A DNA stretch of 40,448 bases, taken from NCBI GenBank assembly GCA_015492495.1, contig WGEY01000023.1, forward strand, positions 1 to 40,448, read 5' to 3'. Within the stretch, counting starts at the first letter, position 1. Each line of letters starts with the position of its first letter. Source of the DNA: Deltaproteobacteria bacterium (lineage in GTDB: Bacteria; Desulfobacterota; GWC2-55-46; DRQE01). Positions 24,984 to 34,409 of the stretch are shown piece after piece. The notes under the pieces were generated by a model. That model did not search any database. It saw only the letters and a list, made by a program, of their open reading frames with translations, and was not told where the DNA came from. Both the position numbers and the translations under genes were made by a program.

Positions 24984-27260
24984 CTATACGGAGGTGCCTG
25001 CCGCCACTGCGGCTTCCACGCAGATCCCCTCGTCACAGACATCGACGTTGAAGTAGTCCCCTTCCTTCCATTGGAGCGTGATCGGTATCTTGACCTCGTC
25101 GTCTATGACCCTCTTGAGGAACCTCGCCCCGTACTTGGGGCTGTAGCCCTTCTCGACAAGGGCGTCTATGGCCGCATCGGTTATCGACAGCTGTTTGCCG
25201 TAGCCTTCCATGCTCTCCTTTATCTTGTCGAGATACAGGACCGTGATGGCCTTAACCTCTTTCCTTGTCAACGGGGAAAAGACTATGATGTCGTCTATAC
25301 GGTTGAGGAACTCCGGGCTGAAGGTGTTCTCCACCTCCTTCATGATGCTCTTCTTGAGCTCATCGGTCTTTTTCCCTTCGGGCAGGAAGCCCAGTGGTTT
25401 TACGAACTTTTTGAACTCGTCCGCGCCGAGGTTGCTGGTCATTATGATCACGGTGTCACTGAAGTATACGCGCTTGCCCCTGCCGTCCGAGAGCCACCCC
25501 TCGTCAAAGACCTGCAAAAAGAGGTTCAGCACATATGGATGCGCCTTTTCGATCTCATCGAGCAGGAGGACCGAGTAGGGGTTGTCCCTTATCTGGTTCG
25601 TAAGCACCCCGCCCCTTTCCGAGCCAACTATACCCCTTGGCATCCCTATAAGCTTGTCAACCGCAACGGCCGAGTCCTTGTACTCGCTCATGTCGATCCT
25701 GACCATCTTCTTCTCGTCCCCGAAGAGGAACTCGGCAAGGGCCTTTGCAAGCTCGGTTTTGCCGACACCCGTGGGGCCGAGGAACAGCAACACCCCGTCA
25801 GGCCTCGAAAAGTTCTCCTTGAGAGGTCCCTTGTTGAGCCTGAGCCTGCGTGCGAGCGCATCTATGGCCTCGCGCTGTCCGACGATCCTACTGGACAACA
25901 CCTCCTCCATGGCCTTGAACCTCTCGGTGATATCCCGGAATATCATCTCCTTGGGTATCTTGGTCTCCTGGCTTATGACCTCTATGACGTCGTCGCCGGT
26001 GACCTCGTCTCCCGGCCTGTGTATCTCCACCTTGACGCATGCCGTATCGAGCCAGCCGATGACCTTGTCCGGGAGCTTGAGGCTTCTTACGTACCTTTGG
26101 CTCATGTCCAGGGCGGTATCTATGGCATCGTCACTCAGCCTTACGGAGTAGTTCTTCTCAAGCCTCGGCCTGAGCCCGTAGAGTATCTTACGCGTATCAT
26201 CCAGCGACGGCTCTTCTATGTATACGGTGCGGAACCTCCTGGCAAGGGCCTCGTCCTCGGCGATGAACTCCTTGTACTCCGAAAGCGTGGTGGCGCCTAT
26301 TATCTGGAGTTCACCCCGTGCAAGGTGTGATTTGAAGATGTTGGCCGCATCCGAGGGCACGCCCATCGCACTGCCCGCGCCTATCAGCGTGTGTGCCTCG
26401 TCCACAAAGAAGATGATGTTCTTTTTTTCCTTTATCTCCTTTATGATCTTCTCTATCCTGTCCTCGAACATCCCCCTGAAGATGGTCCCGGCCACGACCG
26501 AGTTCATCTGGAGGTTTACGACCTGCTTTCCCCTGAGCCTCTTCGGCACACTCTCGGGGTCGAGCTCGATCTTCCTTGCGAGCCCCTCGGCAACCGCGGT
26601 CTTGCCCACGCCCGGCTCGCCCAGGAGCATGACGGAGTTGCTGCGCTCCACATGGCACAGTATCTCCATGACCTGCTCTATCTCCTTGTCACGACCGATG
26701 ATGGGAGGGAGCTTGTCATAGCGGGCGAGCTTGTTGAGGTTCACTGCAAAGTGTTTGAGGTTCGGCGGAAGCTCGTACTTCTTTTTAAATTCCTCTTCCA
26801 TCTCTTCCTTTGTCCGCACCCTTACCGAAATCCTCCTCATCACATAGTCTGCGTCCAGACCGAAGCTGCGGAAGATCTTGGCGGGCAGGCCGTGGTTCTC
26901 CTGGAAGATCGCCATGAAGATATCGGTGGAGTCCGTCTCCTCGCGGCCCCATCTCTGGGCCTCCTCGCGAGCGAGCCTGAAGACGTTCTTCGTTGAATGC
27001 GGGATCTTCAGGCCTACACCTATGTACTGGCGTGAAACGTTGAGATGTTCGTTGAGAAAATTCAGCACGTGACGTACATCAAGGTTCAGGTCATCCATAA
27101 CCTCGCGGAAGAACCTCTCTTCGACCTTGGCAAAGGCTATGAAAAGGTGTTCAACCCCAAGGTAGTAATGCTGACGCTTTTTGCTCTCCTCAACGGCCAC
27201 GTCAAGGAGCTGCTGTGCCCCAGGGGTCAGGTGTTCCCTTAATTCGTCAAGTTCGGCCAT
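24984..27260 (-). CDS. ATP-dependent Clp protease ATP-binding subunit (ClpA/ClpC-like)
   Basis: This is an AAA+ unfoldase of 758 aa that feeds substrates to ClpP. The N-domain (about 1-150) has two Clp_N repeats. AAA1 has Walker A GEPGVGKT at 214-221, Walker B and DEAH at 285-290, and sensor 'GATTLSEY'. AAA2 has Walker A GPTGVGKT at 495-502 and DEIEKAHP at 568-575, with 'NRIDDIIVF' and 'YGARFLKRVI' near the end. The tripeptide LGF at 623-625, in a loop before 'PEGKK', corresponds to the ClpP-docking loop. There is no long ClpB-type coiled coil and no ClpC UVR motif between the AAA domains, so it resembles ClpA in layout. It is the last gene of the dnaK-dnaJ-clp set. No clpP or clpS is nearby. 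Confidence 0.9.
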   Translation of the reverse strand: MAELDELREHLTPGAQQLLDVAVEESKKRQHYYLGVEHLFIAFAKVEERFFREVMDDLNLDVRHVLNFLNEHLNVSRQYIGVGLKIPHSTKNVFRLAREEAQRWGREETDSTDIFMAIFQENHGLPAKIFRSFGLDADYVMRRISVRVRTKEEMEEEFKKKYELPPNLKHFAVNLNKLARYDKLPPIIGRDKEIEQVMEILCHVERSNSVMLLGEPGVGKTAVAEGLARKIELDPESVPKRLRGKQVVNLQMNSVVAGTIFRGMFEDRIEKIIKEIKEKKNIIFFVDEAHTLIGAGSAMGVPSDAANIFKSHLARGELQIIGATTLSEYKEFIAEDEALARRFRTVYIEEPSLDDTRKILYGLRPRLEKNYSVRLSDDAIDTALDMSQRYVRSLKLPDKVIGWLDTACVKVEIHRPGDEVTGDDVIEVISQETKIPKEMIFRDITERFKAMEEVLSSRIVGQREAIDALARRLRLNKGPLKENFSRPDGVLLFLGPTGVGKTELAKALAEFLFGDEKKMVRIDMSEYKDSAVAVDKLIGMPRGIVGSERGGVLTNQIRDNPYSVLLLDEIEKAHPYVLNLFLQVFDEGWLSDGRGKRVYFSDTVIIMTSNLGADEFKKFVKPLGFLPEGKKTDELKKSIMKEVENTFSPEFLNRIDDIIVFSPLTRKEVKAITVLYLDKIKESMEGYGKQLSITDAAIDALVEKGYSPKYGARFLKRVIDDEVKIPITLQWKEGDYFNVDVCDEGICVEAAVAAGTSV

Positions 27261-27348
27261 CTCTAAGACCTCAACAAGCCGTCACGTTCAAAACCATCGG
27301 CTACATCGATTTCCTCACGGTGGTACCGCTTTAATATTTTTATATATT

Positions 27349-28245
27349 TTACCACAAATTACGTCTCGGGTCATAGGGATTTATTCTGTCCAGCTCCTCC
27401 ACCAGCCTCCTGGTCTTCTCGTCTATCCTCGGAGGCAAAACGATCTTCACCACGACGTACTCATCCCCTCTTGATGTGCCGCTCGGCGAGGGGACCCCCT
27501 TTCCCCTGATCCTCAGCTTGCTGCCGCTCTGGGTGCCTGGCGGAAGCTTTATCTTGGCAAACCCGTCTATAACCGGCACCTCTATGGTCGCCCCGAGCAT
27601 CGCCTCGGCCACGGTGACCGGCACGTCGACGTATATGTCGTTGCCGACCCTCCTGAAGTAGGGATGCGGCCTCACACGCGTCTTTATGTAGAGGTCACCC
27701 GGGGGGCCACCGTATCTACCCTCGCCTCCCTTCCCTGCGACACGCACGCGCGTGCCGTCCTTCACCCCTGGAGGGATCTTCACCTTTATCTTCTCGGTAT
27801 CCTGTCCCCTCCGTATCTTGACCTCTACTTCCGTCCCTCTTATTGCTTGAAGGAAATCGATATCAAGGGGGTATTCGATGTCATTCCCTCTCTGGGGAAT
27901 ACGGCGAGCCCTCTTGCCGAAGAACTCGCTGAATATATCCTCTATGCCGCCGAGGTTCGTTTCAAAACCGGTGAAGTCGAACCCTCCGAAAGGTCCACCC
28001 TGCCATCCCGGCACACCCTCGAAGGTGACTTGTCCTCCCATATCATATTCTCGGCGTTTTTTCGGATCACTTAAGACCGCATAGGCCTCGTTTATATCCT
28101 TGAATCTTGCTTCGGCTTCCTTGTCGTTGGGATGAAGGTCCGGGTGATACTTCTTGGCGAGGTTCCGGTAGGCTTTCTTCAGGTCCTCTTCTGTGGCGTC
28201 ACGAGGAACACCGAGGATTTCGTAGTAGTCTTTACGTTTAGCCAT
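27349..28245 (-). CDS. DnaJ-type co-chaperone without zinc finger (CbpA-like)
   Basis: This 298-residue Hsp40 stimulates the ATPase of DnaK and delivers clients. The J-domain is at 1-70 with HPD at 34-36 (KKYHPDLHP). A Gly/Phe-rich linker follows at about 75-125. Two C-terminal beta-sandwich client domains then follow directly, from '[21 protein letters not shown]' to '[15 protein letters not shown]'. The CxxCxGxG zinc repeats of classical DnaJ are missing, so this is a type II (CbpA/DjlB1-like) J protein. It sits 86 bp after dnaK, with a strong hairpin in between, and before the Clp ATPase. Confidence 0.93.
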   Translation of the reverse strand: MAKRKDYYEILGVPRDATEEDLKKAYRNLAKKYHPDLHPNDKEAEARFKDINEAYAVLSDPKKRREYDMGGQVTFEGVPGWQGGPFGGFDFTGFETNLGGIEDIFSEFFGKRARRIPQRGNDIEYPLDIDFLQAIRGTEVEVKIRRGQDTEKIKVKIPPGVKDGTRVRVAGKGGEGRYGGPPGDLYIKTRVRPHPYFRRVGNDIYVDVPVTVAEAMLGATIEVPVIDGFAKIKLPPGTQSGSKLRIRGKGVPSPSGTSRGDEYVVVKIVLPPRIDEKTRRLVEELDRINPYDPRRNLW

Positions 28246-28264
28246 ACCCTGTCAATATAAAGGC

Positions 28265-28292
28265 GATACGGGATCCCTTCGGATCCCGTATC
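28265..28292. terminator. Perfect 12-bp hairpin between dnaK and dnaJ
   Basis: GATACGGGATCC, the loop CTTC (GAAG on the transcribed strand), then GGATCCCGTATC. It is a perfect stem in the 86-bp gap. On the minus strand it is followed by GCCTTTATATT, a poor U-tract. It probably attenuates readthrough into dnaJ-clp or protects the dnaK mRNA 3' end. Confidence 0.6.
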
Positions 28293-28331
28293 ACTGACTC
28301 CAATGGCTGGCATAAGAGGTACTGCGGCAGG

Positions 28332-30257
28332 TTATTCGTTGGTTCCGGACTTCTTTTCGTCCTCATCAACCACCTCCGCTTCCACCACCTCTTCTCCTTC
28401 GGCTCCGCCGGCCTCCTTCGGCGGCTCACCCGCACCGGGTGCTCCTGCGGCAGCCGTCTGCTTGTAAAGAAGCTCAGCGATCTTGTGCGAAGATGTGGTG
28501 ATCCTCTCTGCCGCCCTCTTTATCTCTTCGATATCGTCCTTTTCAAGCGCCTTCTTGCCTTCTGCTATGGCCTCCTCAACACCCTTTACATCGGCCTCAG
28601 AGAGCTTGGAGCGGTTCTCATTGAGGGTCTTCTCCGTCGTATAGATAAGCGAGTCGAGCCTGTTTCTCTCTTCGATGAGCGCCCTCCTCTTCCTATCCTC
28701 TTCGGCATGGCCCTCGGCATCCTTGACCATCTTTTCGATCTCCTCCTGGCTGAGACCACTCGATGCCGTGATGGTTATCTTCTGCTCCTTGCCCGTGGCA
28801 AGGTCCTTGGCCGAAACGTTAAGGATGCCGTTTGCATCTATGTCAAAGGTCACCTCTACCTGCGGAACACCCCTCGGCGCAGGCGGTATGCCGACGAGGT
28901 GGAACCTGCCCAGGGTGCGGTTGTCCCGCGCCATGCTCCTCTCCCCCTGAAGCACGTGTATCTCGACCTGCGTCTGGTTGTCCGCGGCTGTAGTGAATAT
29001 CTCTTTTTTCTTAGTGGGAATGGTGGTATTCCGCGGTATGAGCGTTGTCATGACCCCTCCCAGGGTCTCTACACCGAGCGAGAGCGGGGTGACGTCCAAA
29101 AGAACCACCTCGCTCACCTCTCCGGCCAGAACACCCGCCTGTATGGCCGCTCCGACGGCAACGACCTCATCGGGGTTCACCCCCTTGTGGGGCTCCTTTC
29201 CGAAGAACTCCGTTACGAACTTGGTAATGGCCGGCATCCTGGTCATGCCCCCGACGAGCACGACCTCGTGGATGTCGGACGGCTTAAGTCCTGCATCACT
29301 CAAGGCCTGCTCGCACGGCTTGCGGCTCCTCTCAATAAGGTCGGATGTGAGCTGCTCGAGCTTCGAGCGGGAAAGCCTCATTACCAGGTGCTTGGGGCCG
29401 CTTGAATCAGCGGTTATGAACGGGAGGTTTATCTCCGTCTCCATCGTTGTGGACAGCTCGATCTTGGCCTTCTCCGCCGCCTCCTTGAGCCTCTGCAACG
29501 CCATCCTGTCCTTGGAGAGGTCTATGCCCTGGTCCTTCTTGAACTCGGAAACGAGCCAGTCTATTATACGTTGATCGAAGTTGTCCCCCCCGAGATGGGT
29601 GTCTCCGTTGGTTGACTTCACCTCGAACACCCCTTCACCGACCTCGAGTATGGAGATGTCGAAGGTTCCGCCACCGAAGTCGTATACGGCTATGAGCTCC
29701 TCTTTCTTCTTGTCGAGCCCATAGGCGAGGCTGGATGCCGTGGGCTCGTTTATTATCCTCTTGACATCGAGCCCCGCTATCCTTCCGGCATCCTTTGTGG
29801 CCTGGCGCTGGCTGTCGTTGAAGTACGCCGGAACGGTTATCACGGCCTCTGTCACCGTCTCGCCGAGATACGCCTCCGCGGCCCTCTTGAGCTTCTGCAG
29901 TATGAACGCGGATATCTCGGGTGGCAGATAGGTTCTACCCATGTTCGAGGACCTTATTACAGCCCTGCCCTGGTCATCCTTTTCCACCGGATACGGCACC
30001 ATCTTCATCTCCTCTGTGACCTCGTCGTACTTGCGTCCCATGAACCTCTTGATGGAGAAGATGGTGTTTTCAGGGTTGGTCACGGCCTGCCTCTTGGCGA
30101 CCTGACCCACAAGGATCTCCTTATCCTTGGTAAAGGCGACCACAGACGGCGTAAGCCGACTGCCCTCCTCGTTTACTATAACCTTGGGTTCTCCACCCTC
30201 CATTACGGCCACGACCGAATTGGTGGTCCCAAGGTCTATGCCTATAATCTTGCCCAT
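28332..30257 (-). CDS. dnaK: Molecular chaperone DnaK (Hsp70)
   Basis: This central Hsp70 chaperone has 641 residues, normal length. The nucleotide-binding domain begins '[19 protein letters not shown]', with phosphate loops '[18 protein letters not shown]' at about 195 and '[13 protein letters not shown]' at about 335, and the linker '[11 protein letters not shown]' at about 388. The substrate domain contains '[20 protein letters not shown]'. The lid ends in an acidic tail [15 protein letters not shown], as in most bacterial DnaK. Two sigma-70 promoters lie upstream, and no CIRCE element is seen. grpE is not adjacent, unlike many operons. Confidence 0.98.
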   Translation of the reverse strand: MGKIIGIDLGTTNSVVAVMEGGEPKVIVNEEGSRLTPSVVAFTKDKEILVGQVAKRQAVTNPENTIFSIKRFMGRKYDEVTEEMKMVPYPVEKDDQGRAVIRSSNMGRTYLPPEISAFILQKLKRAAEAYLGETVTEAVITVPAYFNDSQRQATKDAGRIAGLDVKRIINEPTASSLAYGLDKKKEELIAVYDFGGGTFDISILEVGEGVFEVKSTNGDTHLGGDNFDQRIIDWLVSEFKKDQGIDLSKDRMALQRLKEAAEKAKIELSTTMETEINLPFITADSSGPKHLVMRLSRSKLEQLTSDLIERSRKPCEQALSDAGLKPSDIHEVVLVGGMTRMPAITKFVTEFFGKEPHKGVNPDEVVAVGAAIQAGVLAGEVSEVVLLDVTPLSLGVETLGGVMTTLIPRNTTIPTKKKEIFTTAADNQTQVEIHVLQGERSMARDNRTLGRFHLVGIPPAPRGVPQVEVTFDIDANGILNVSAKDLATGKEQKITITASSGLSQEEIEKMVKDAEGHAEEDRKRRALIEERNRLDSLIYTTEKTLNENRSKLSEADVKGVEEAIAEGKKALEKDDIEEIKRAAERITTSSHKIAELLYKQTAAAGAPGAGEPPKEAGGAEGEEVVEAEVVDEDEKKSGTNE

Positions 30258-30353
30258 CTCTTACCTCCGTTTCTCAGCCGCGACGGTCCCCACAGCCGGA
30301 GTGTCTCACATACGCTCGGGACAGAACCACTGCCACGGCCGCAATGAAAATTT

Positions 30354-30382
30354 ACTATAAACCGTTTCGTTCTCGTTGTCAA
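30354..30382 (-). promoter_or_regulatory. Proximal sigma-70 promoter of dnaK
   Basis: On the minus strand TTGACA, 17 bp, TATAGT. It starts transcription near 30347, about 90 nt before the ATG. Confidence 0.65.
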
Positions 30383-30573
30383 ACCTTCTTCTATCAGCAG
30401 ATCACGGGAAGGCACCCCACCTGAAGCCTGTGTTCCGGCCGCCGGCCGGAGGCCACTGTCTTCACACGGTGACGGCCAATGCCCGGTTGGAGAAAAACCC
30501 ACCATTAGGTCTTTCCTCAGGGCGAGCCTTTTCCGCTGTCATATGAAGACCGCACCTCTTCGAGCATACACAT

Positions 30574-30602
30574 AATATAGGTAGCAAACCCGGGGATGTC
30601 AA
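30574..30602 (-). promoter_or_regulatory. Distal sigma-70 promoter of dnaK
   Basis: On the minus strand TTGACA, 17 bp, TATATT, optimal spacing. The transcript would carry an extra 220 nt that includes the GC-rich CCGGCCGGCGGCCGG-type self-complementary block near 30438. Confidence 0.6.
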
Positions 30603-30878
30603 GAGATGAGGATCTCCGTATCGAAGCTCCTTCAAGTGGTCAAGGGAATCTTCTCCTGCAAGGGATTATCCGGTTGCATTTCGCCCGCCGGTCCCGAATC
30701 CAGCTTCATGAAACGGGCAGGTCGTGCACCTTAACCCATCTTCCGACATACCCGAAACGTACCCTCGGCCGGATCAAAGACCGCCTTGGTGTTTCGGCCC
30801 CGTACCCGGAGATACGCCCGTTACGATGAAGCAGGTAAGGTTATGAAGATTCCAGGGGAAAAGGCTGTAAAGACTGGA
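30603..30878. other. Intergenic region between the actF stop and the dnaK promoters
   Basis: The short frames on both strands give unconserved, Arg/Pro-rich translations typical of non-coding GC-rich DNA. I see no tRNA, repeat or clear terminator for the complex III operon. Confidence 0.4.
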
Positions 30879-32024
30879 TCAATGGCCGCTCTTACGTACT
30901 CCGGTGGTGAGTGTTACGCCGGGAAACACCCTTCGAAATACGATAAACGACAGCACGGTGGCGGACAGCGCCGCAAGCGAAAGGATTATACCGGTTCCGT
31001 CTGCAAGGAGCGGGATATCGGAGTATACGGGAACTATCATGAGGTAGCGGTTGATCCACATTCCGACACATATCAAGACACCGAGCACGGCCAGGGCCGT
31101 GGCCGATCTCTTCACGCGCATGAAAAGTAGCGCCAAAAACGGAATGATGAAGAGCGTAAGCAACAGGAGCTTGAAGACCGGTCCGTACGGTCCCATCATC
31201 TGCTTGAACACGGGGCCTGCACGATAAGGGAGGTTGCCGTACCACATCACTATGTACTGAGACCAGAACATGTACACCCAGAGGAGGATGAAGCCGAATA
31301 TCACCTGGGCCATGGAGGAGAGCAGTCCGCTGTCGAGTTTTTCCCCCGGTGCCCTGGGTATGAAGATGAGGGCCATCAGGTATAGGTACGCGATGCCTGC
31401 CAGGAGGTTCCCCACCCAGAACAACGGTGCGAATATAGAACTCTCCCAGTGCTGGATTATCGTCATACCGAAGTCCCATGCAAGGAAGGTGTTGGCCACC
31501 ACGTAGAAGAAGCACACGAGCCCGCCTACGAAGTTGAGGCCCGTTTTGAGCGCCTCGGATACGTTGTGCCCGGCCTTCTCCTCTGCGCGGCCCATGCGGA
31601 AGTATATGTAACTGAAGAGATAAAAAACCGCGTTGGCGAGTATGTTCCTCCAGACAAGGAACCCCTTGTCAAGCCACGGGCTCAGGTGGAGCTCCCCTTG
31701 TCCGTGCACAAGCTTGGGGTTCAGCCAGTAGAAGAGGTGATCGATGCCTCCTATGAGCACGGCCGCAAACATGACGACGGCCACCGGTATGAACGCCAAT
31801 GTAAGGATCTCCCCGAGCCTCGAATAGTACCTGCCCCAGCCGGACTTCGAGATCCTCATGATGACCGAGAATACGACGCCGGCCTGGGTAATGCCGACGA
31901 AGAAAAGCATGTTGACGGTCATCATTGCCCAGAGCGTGGTAGGATCCGCCGCGGTAGTCACATTAACGGCAAAGGCTACGATTCCGCTTACGAGTAATAT
32001 CACAGATATCCAGAAGAGCATCAT
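30879..32024 (-). CDS. actF: Alternative complex III membrane subunit ActF
   Basis: This polytopic membrane protein has 381 residues with about ten helices, of the NrfD/PsrC-related ActC/ActF family. Recognisable segments are 'WAMMTVNMLFFVGITQAGVVFSVIMRISKSGWGR' near the start, 'FAPLFWVGNLLAGIAYLYLMALIF' and 'GMWINRYLMIVPVYSD' near the end; the latter resembles a loop common in NrfD-like quinol-site proteins. In ACIII, ActC and ActF are homologous and form the membrane arm of the quinol:cytochrome c oxidoreductase. It follows actE by 20 bp and is the last gene of the operon. No cytochrome oxidase genes follow in the window. Confidence 0.88.
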   Translation of the reverse strand: MMLFWISVILLVSGIVAFAVNVTTAADPTTLWAMMTVNMLFFVGITQAGVVFSVIMRISKSGWGRYYSRLGEILTLAFIPVAVVMFAAVLIGGIDHLFYWLNPKLVHGQGELHLSPWLDKGFLVWRNILANAVFYLFSYIYFRMGRAEEKAGHNVSEALKTGLNFVGGLVCFFYVVANTFLAWDFGMTIIQHWESSIFAPLFWVGNLLAGIAYLYLMALIFIPRAPGEKLDSGLLSSMAQVIFGFILLWVYMFWSQYIVMWYGNLPYRAGPVFKQMMGPYGPVFKLLLLTLFIIPFLALLFMRVKRSATALAVLGVLICVGMWINRYLMIVPVYSDIPLLADGTGIILSLAALSATVLSFIVFRRVFPGVTLTTGVRKSGH

Positions 32025-32044
32025 CTTACTATTATCAGCCCGGA

Positions 32045-32539
32045 TTATTCACCGGCCTCCTTTTTCAGGGAGTGCAGGATATAGTTTACTATGTGCCAAC
32101 GGTCCACCGGGTCCATGGAATCCTCGTAGCCCGGCATTATCGCCATACCGCCGTACGTGATGGTGTAGTAGATGTCTCCCTTGGGTTTAGACTGCACGTA
32201 TTCGCTCGTGAGGTCCGTCGGGGGGATGTACTTCTTTCCCACAGGGCCATCGCCCTTGCCCGTATCACCGTGGCACGTGGCGCAGTAGATCATGTACTTG
32301 GCCCTGCCGCGCCCGATCGACTCCTCCGTAGGCTCGACCGGGCTTTCGAGCGACGCAGCGGCCGCCCTGTCCCTGACATAGAAGGGCTTCCCCTTGGTCG
32401 AGACCGTTCCCTCGGGCGTGGGCGGAGCAATACTTTTCTGCGCCCTGTAGGACTTCTGCTTGAACATGTCCCACGACCAGGGCATGGCACAGACGAACGC
32501 CGGCAAACCGAGCAGCAACAGCAGAACCGTAACCGGCAT
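32045..32539 (-). CDS. actE: Alternative complex III monoheme cytochrome c subunit ActE
   Basis: This is a periplasmic or membrane-anchored mono-heme cytochrome c. From the ATG at 32539 (164 aa) it has an N-terminal hydrophobic helix (PVTVLLLLLGLPAFVC), then 'MPWSWDMFKQKSYRAQ', a motif region typical of ActE. The heme site is CATCH at 86-90, with a likely Met ligand in 'MAIMPGYEDSM'. The start at 32539 has AGGA in front. A longer frame starts at 32593, but it would overlap actD by 35 bp, and its extra 18 residues are basic and unconserved. Within ACIII it receives electrons and passes them to an outside acceptor. Confidence 0.88.
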   Translation of the reverse strand: MPVTVLLLLLGLPAFVCAMPWSWDMFKQKSYRAQKSIAPPTPEGTVSTKGKPFYVRDRAAAASLESPVEPTEESIGRGRAKYMIYCATCHGDTGKGDGPVGKKYIPPTDLTSEYVQSKPKGDIYYTITYGGMAIMPGYEDSMDPVDRWHIVNYILHSLKKEAGE

Positions 32540-32558
32540 ATATATCCTGGGTATCACC

Positions 32559-33068
32559 CTACCAGTCTTCAACCTTCCTGACCTCTTTCGCACCGTACTC
32601 CTTCAGTATCTTTTCCACCTCTTCGAACCGATCCTCCAACACGTCATCCACGATCAGCCCGAATGAATCCACCGCGACCTCCGGAGGGTCCACACCCTTC
32701 CTGAACGTAGGAATCCTTGCCAGAAATAAGAAGCCGAGGAGGGTGAAGATCACCCCGAGGAGGATCGTTGTCTCGTATGATATCAAGAGGGTAGGCGTAA
32801 TGGAAAAAATGGGCCTCCCTCCCCTTGGCAGCACATAGAGGGCCGCGGTGCCCAGGACGAAGACCGTACCGAAGAACACACCGGAGAGCGCCCCATAGAG
32901 GGTGAAGAACTTGAGAAAGCTCTTCTGCTCCCCGAACTCGTGCTCTATCTCGTGCACGAGCGGCACCGAGGATATCATGGTGATCCCGTAGCCGGCGCTC
33001 TTCAGCCTCTTGGCGGCTTCAAGCATCCTGTCTACGTATGCAAACAGCCCTAATACCGTATCCGCCAT
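32559..33068 (-). CDS. actD: Alternative complex III membrane subunit ActD (DUF3341)
   Basis: This 169-residue protein has a soluble N-terminal part that starts 'MADTVLGLFAYVDRMLEAAKRL' and contains a 'SVPLVHEIEHEFG' segment, typical of DUF3341. Two transmembrane helices follow (about 55-80 and 92-115). The soluble tail ends 'DSFGLIVDDVLEDRFEEVEKILKEYGAKEVRKVE', where ActD proteins have a conserved ending. It sits 3 bp after actC and 19 bp before actE. It is an integral part of ACIII and carries no cofactor. Confidence 0.88.
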   Translation of the reverse strand: MADTVLGLFAYVDRMLEAAKRLKSAGYGITMISSVPLVHEIEHEFGEQKSFLKFFTLYGALSGVFFGTVFVLGTAALYVLPRGGRPIFSITPTLLISYETTILLGVIFTLLGFLFLARIPTFRKGVDPPEVAVDSFGLIVDDVLEDRFEEVEKILKEYGAKEVRKVEDW

Positions 33069-33071
33069 ATC

Positions 33072-34409
33072 CTAACCCTCTCCGTGAGGTTTTTCCATGG
33101 GTATGCCCGCATCCTCCTTGAGCTCGAACAGGGAGAAGACCGGGAATATCTTTATCGACGCCATGAACATCGCTATGAAGAACATGAACGCCCCCGCGGT
33201 GATGGAAAGCTCCACCCAGCTCGGGAAGTAGTCGTACCACATCCAGGGCAGGAACTTGCGGGACAGGGCGTTCGGGATGATCAGGTACCTCTCGAGCCAC
33301 ATCCCGACCATTACGAAGATACATATAAAGAACATTATCACCGGGGTGATCCTCACCTTCTTTATCATCAAGACAAGAGGCAGAATGGTGTTGGAAAACA
33401 TCATCAGAGCGAACAGTTGCATGTAGGGGTCGGTGAGTATCTTGTACTTCAGGCTCTCCATCTCCTCGGATGTGTTTGCGTACAGACCGGTCAAGATCTC
33501 CATTATGGTGCAATAACTCCAGACCAGGGAAAGAAGGAGTATCATCTTTCCTATGCTGTCATAGTGATACTCGGTGACGTACTTTCTCACGAAGGGAAAG
33601 AACCATCTTAAGAGCGTGAGCATCAGCACCACACCGGCGAATCCCGAAAGGAGCGCACCGGTTACGAAGTAAGGGGCGAAGATCGTCTTGCTGTAGCCGG
33701 GCACCACCGAAAGGGCGAAGTCCCACGATACGATGCTGTGCACGGAAACGACCAGAGGCATTATGAACGAGGAGAAGAACATCGTCGCCTTGCCCTGCAC
33801 ATGCCATTGCCTGTCCGTGCCACGCCATCCGAGTGAAAGCGTTGTGTACAGCCACTTCCTCCAACCGGTGGTGTGGTGTTTGAGCGCGGCAAGGTCAGGT
33901 ATCATGCCGAAGTAGAGGAAGATGGCGCTGCTTGTGAAGTAGGTCCCGATCGCAAAGACGTCGAACATCAGCGGGGACTGGAAGTTCGTCCATAAAAGCC
34001 GCTGGTTGGGATAGGGGAAGGACCAGTAAAAGTTCCACGGCCTGCCCATATGGATGAAGATGAATAGCGTCACCAGTATCAGGGCGAAAAACGTCATGGT
34101 CTCCGCCCCCCTGGCTATGGATCTTCGCCACGGCGTCTTCGTTATGAAAAGCATGGCCGAGATCAATGTCCCGGCGTGGGCCACACCGACCCAGAAGACG
34201 AAGTTGACGAGGTAGACACCCCAGAAGATGGGGACGTTCAGGCCGGTGACCCCCTGGCCTGTATATATCTGGTAGGCCCAAGGCGCAAAGAACAGCGCCA
34301 GGGCGCCCAGGGCCATGAATCCGAGGACGATGTAGTACCAGATCCCCGTATTGGTCATGAAGCCTATGATGTCTTGGTTGATCTCTCTATATGTTATCTT
34401 ATTAGCCAT
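33072..34409 (-). CDS. actC: Alternative complex III quinol-binding membrane subunit ActC (NrfD family)
   Basis: This 445-residue protein has about ten transmembrane helices. It is the NrfD-like subunit that oxidises quinol at the periplasmic side, next to ActB. Conserved segments include 'FWGVYLVNFVFWVGVAHAGTLISAMLFITKTPWRRSIARGAE', 'FALILVTLFIFIHMGRPWNFYWSFPYPNQ', 'SIVSWDFALSVVPGYSKTIFAPYFVTGA' and 'MWLERYLIIPNALSRKFLPWMW'. These match the quinol-site helices of ActC. It overlaps the preceding ferredoxin subunit gene by 8 bases. Confidence 0.92.
   Translation of the reverse strand: MANKITYREINQDIIGFMTNTGIWYYIVLGFMALGALALFFAPWAYQIYTGQGVTGLNVPIFWGVYLVNFVFWVGVAHAGTLISAMLFITKTPWRRSIARGAETMTFFALILVTLFIFIHMGRPWNFYWSFPYPNQRLLWTNFQSPLMFDVFAIGTYFTSSAIFLYFGMIPDLAALKHHTTGWRKWLYTTLSLGWRGTDRQWHVQGKATMFFSSFIMPLVVSVHSIVSWDFALSVVPGYSKTIFAPYFVTGALLSGFAGVVLMLTLLRWFFPFVRKYVTEYHYDSIGKMILLLSLVWSYCTIMEILTGLYANTSEEMESLKYKILTDPYMQLFALMMFSNTILPLVLMIKKVRITPVIMFFICIFVMVGMWLERYLIIPNALSRKFLPWMWYDYFPSWVELSITAGAFMFFIAMFMASIKIFPVFSLFELKEDAGIPMEKPHGEG

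Noticed and set aside
30242-30505. 87-codon minus-strand frame overlapping the dnaK start
   Set aside because: It overlaps dnaK in another frame, covers the proximal promoter and has no conserved look.
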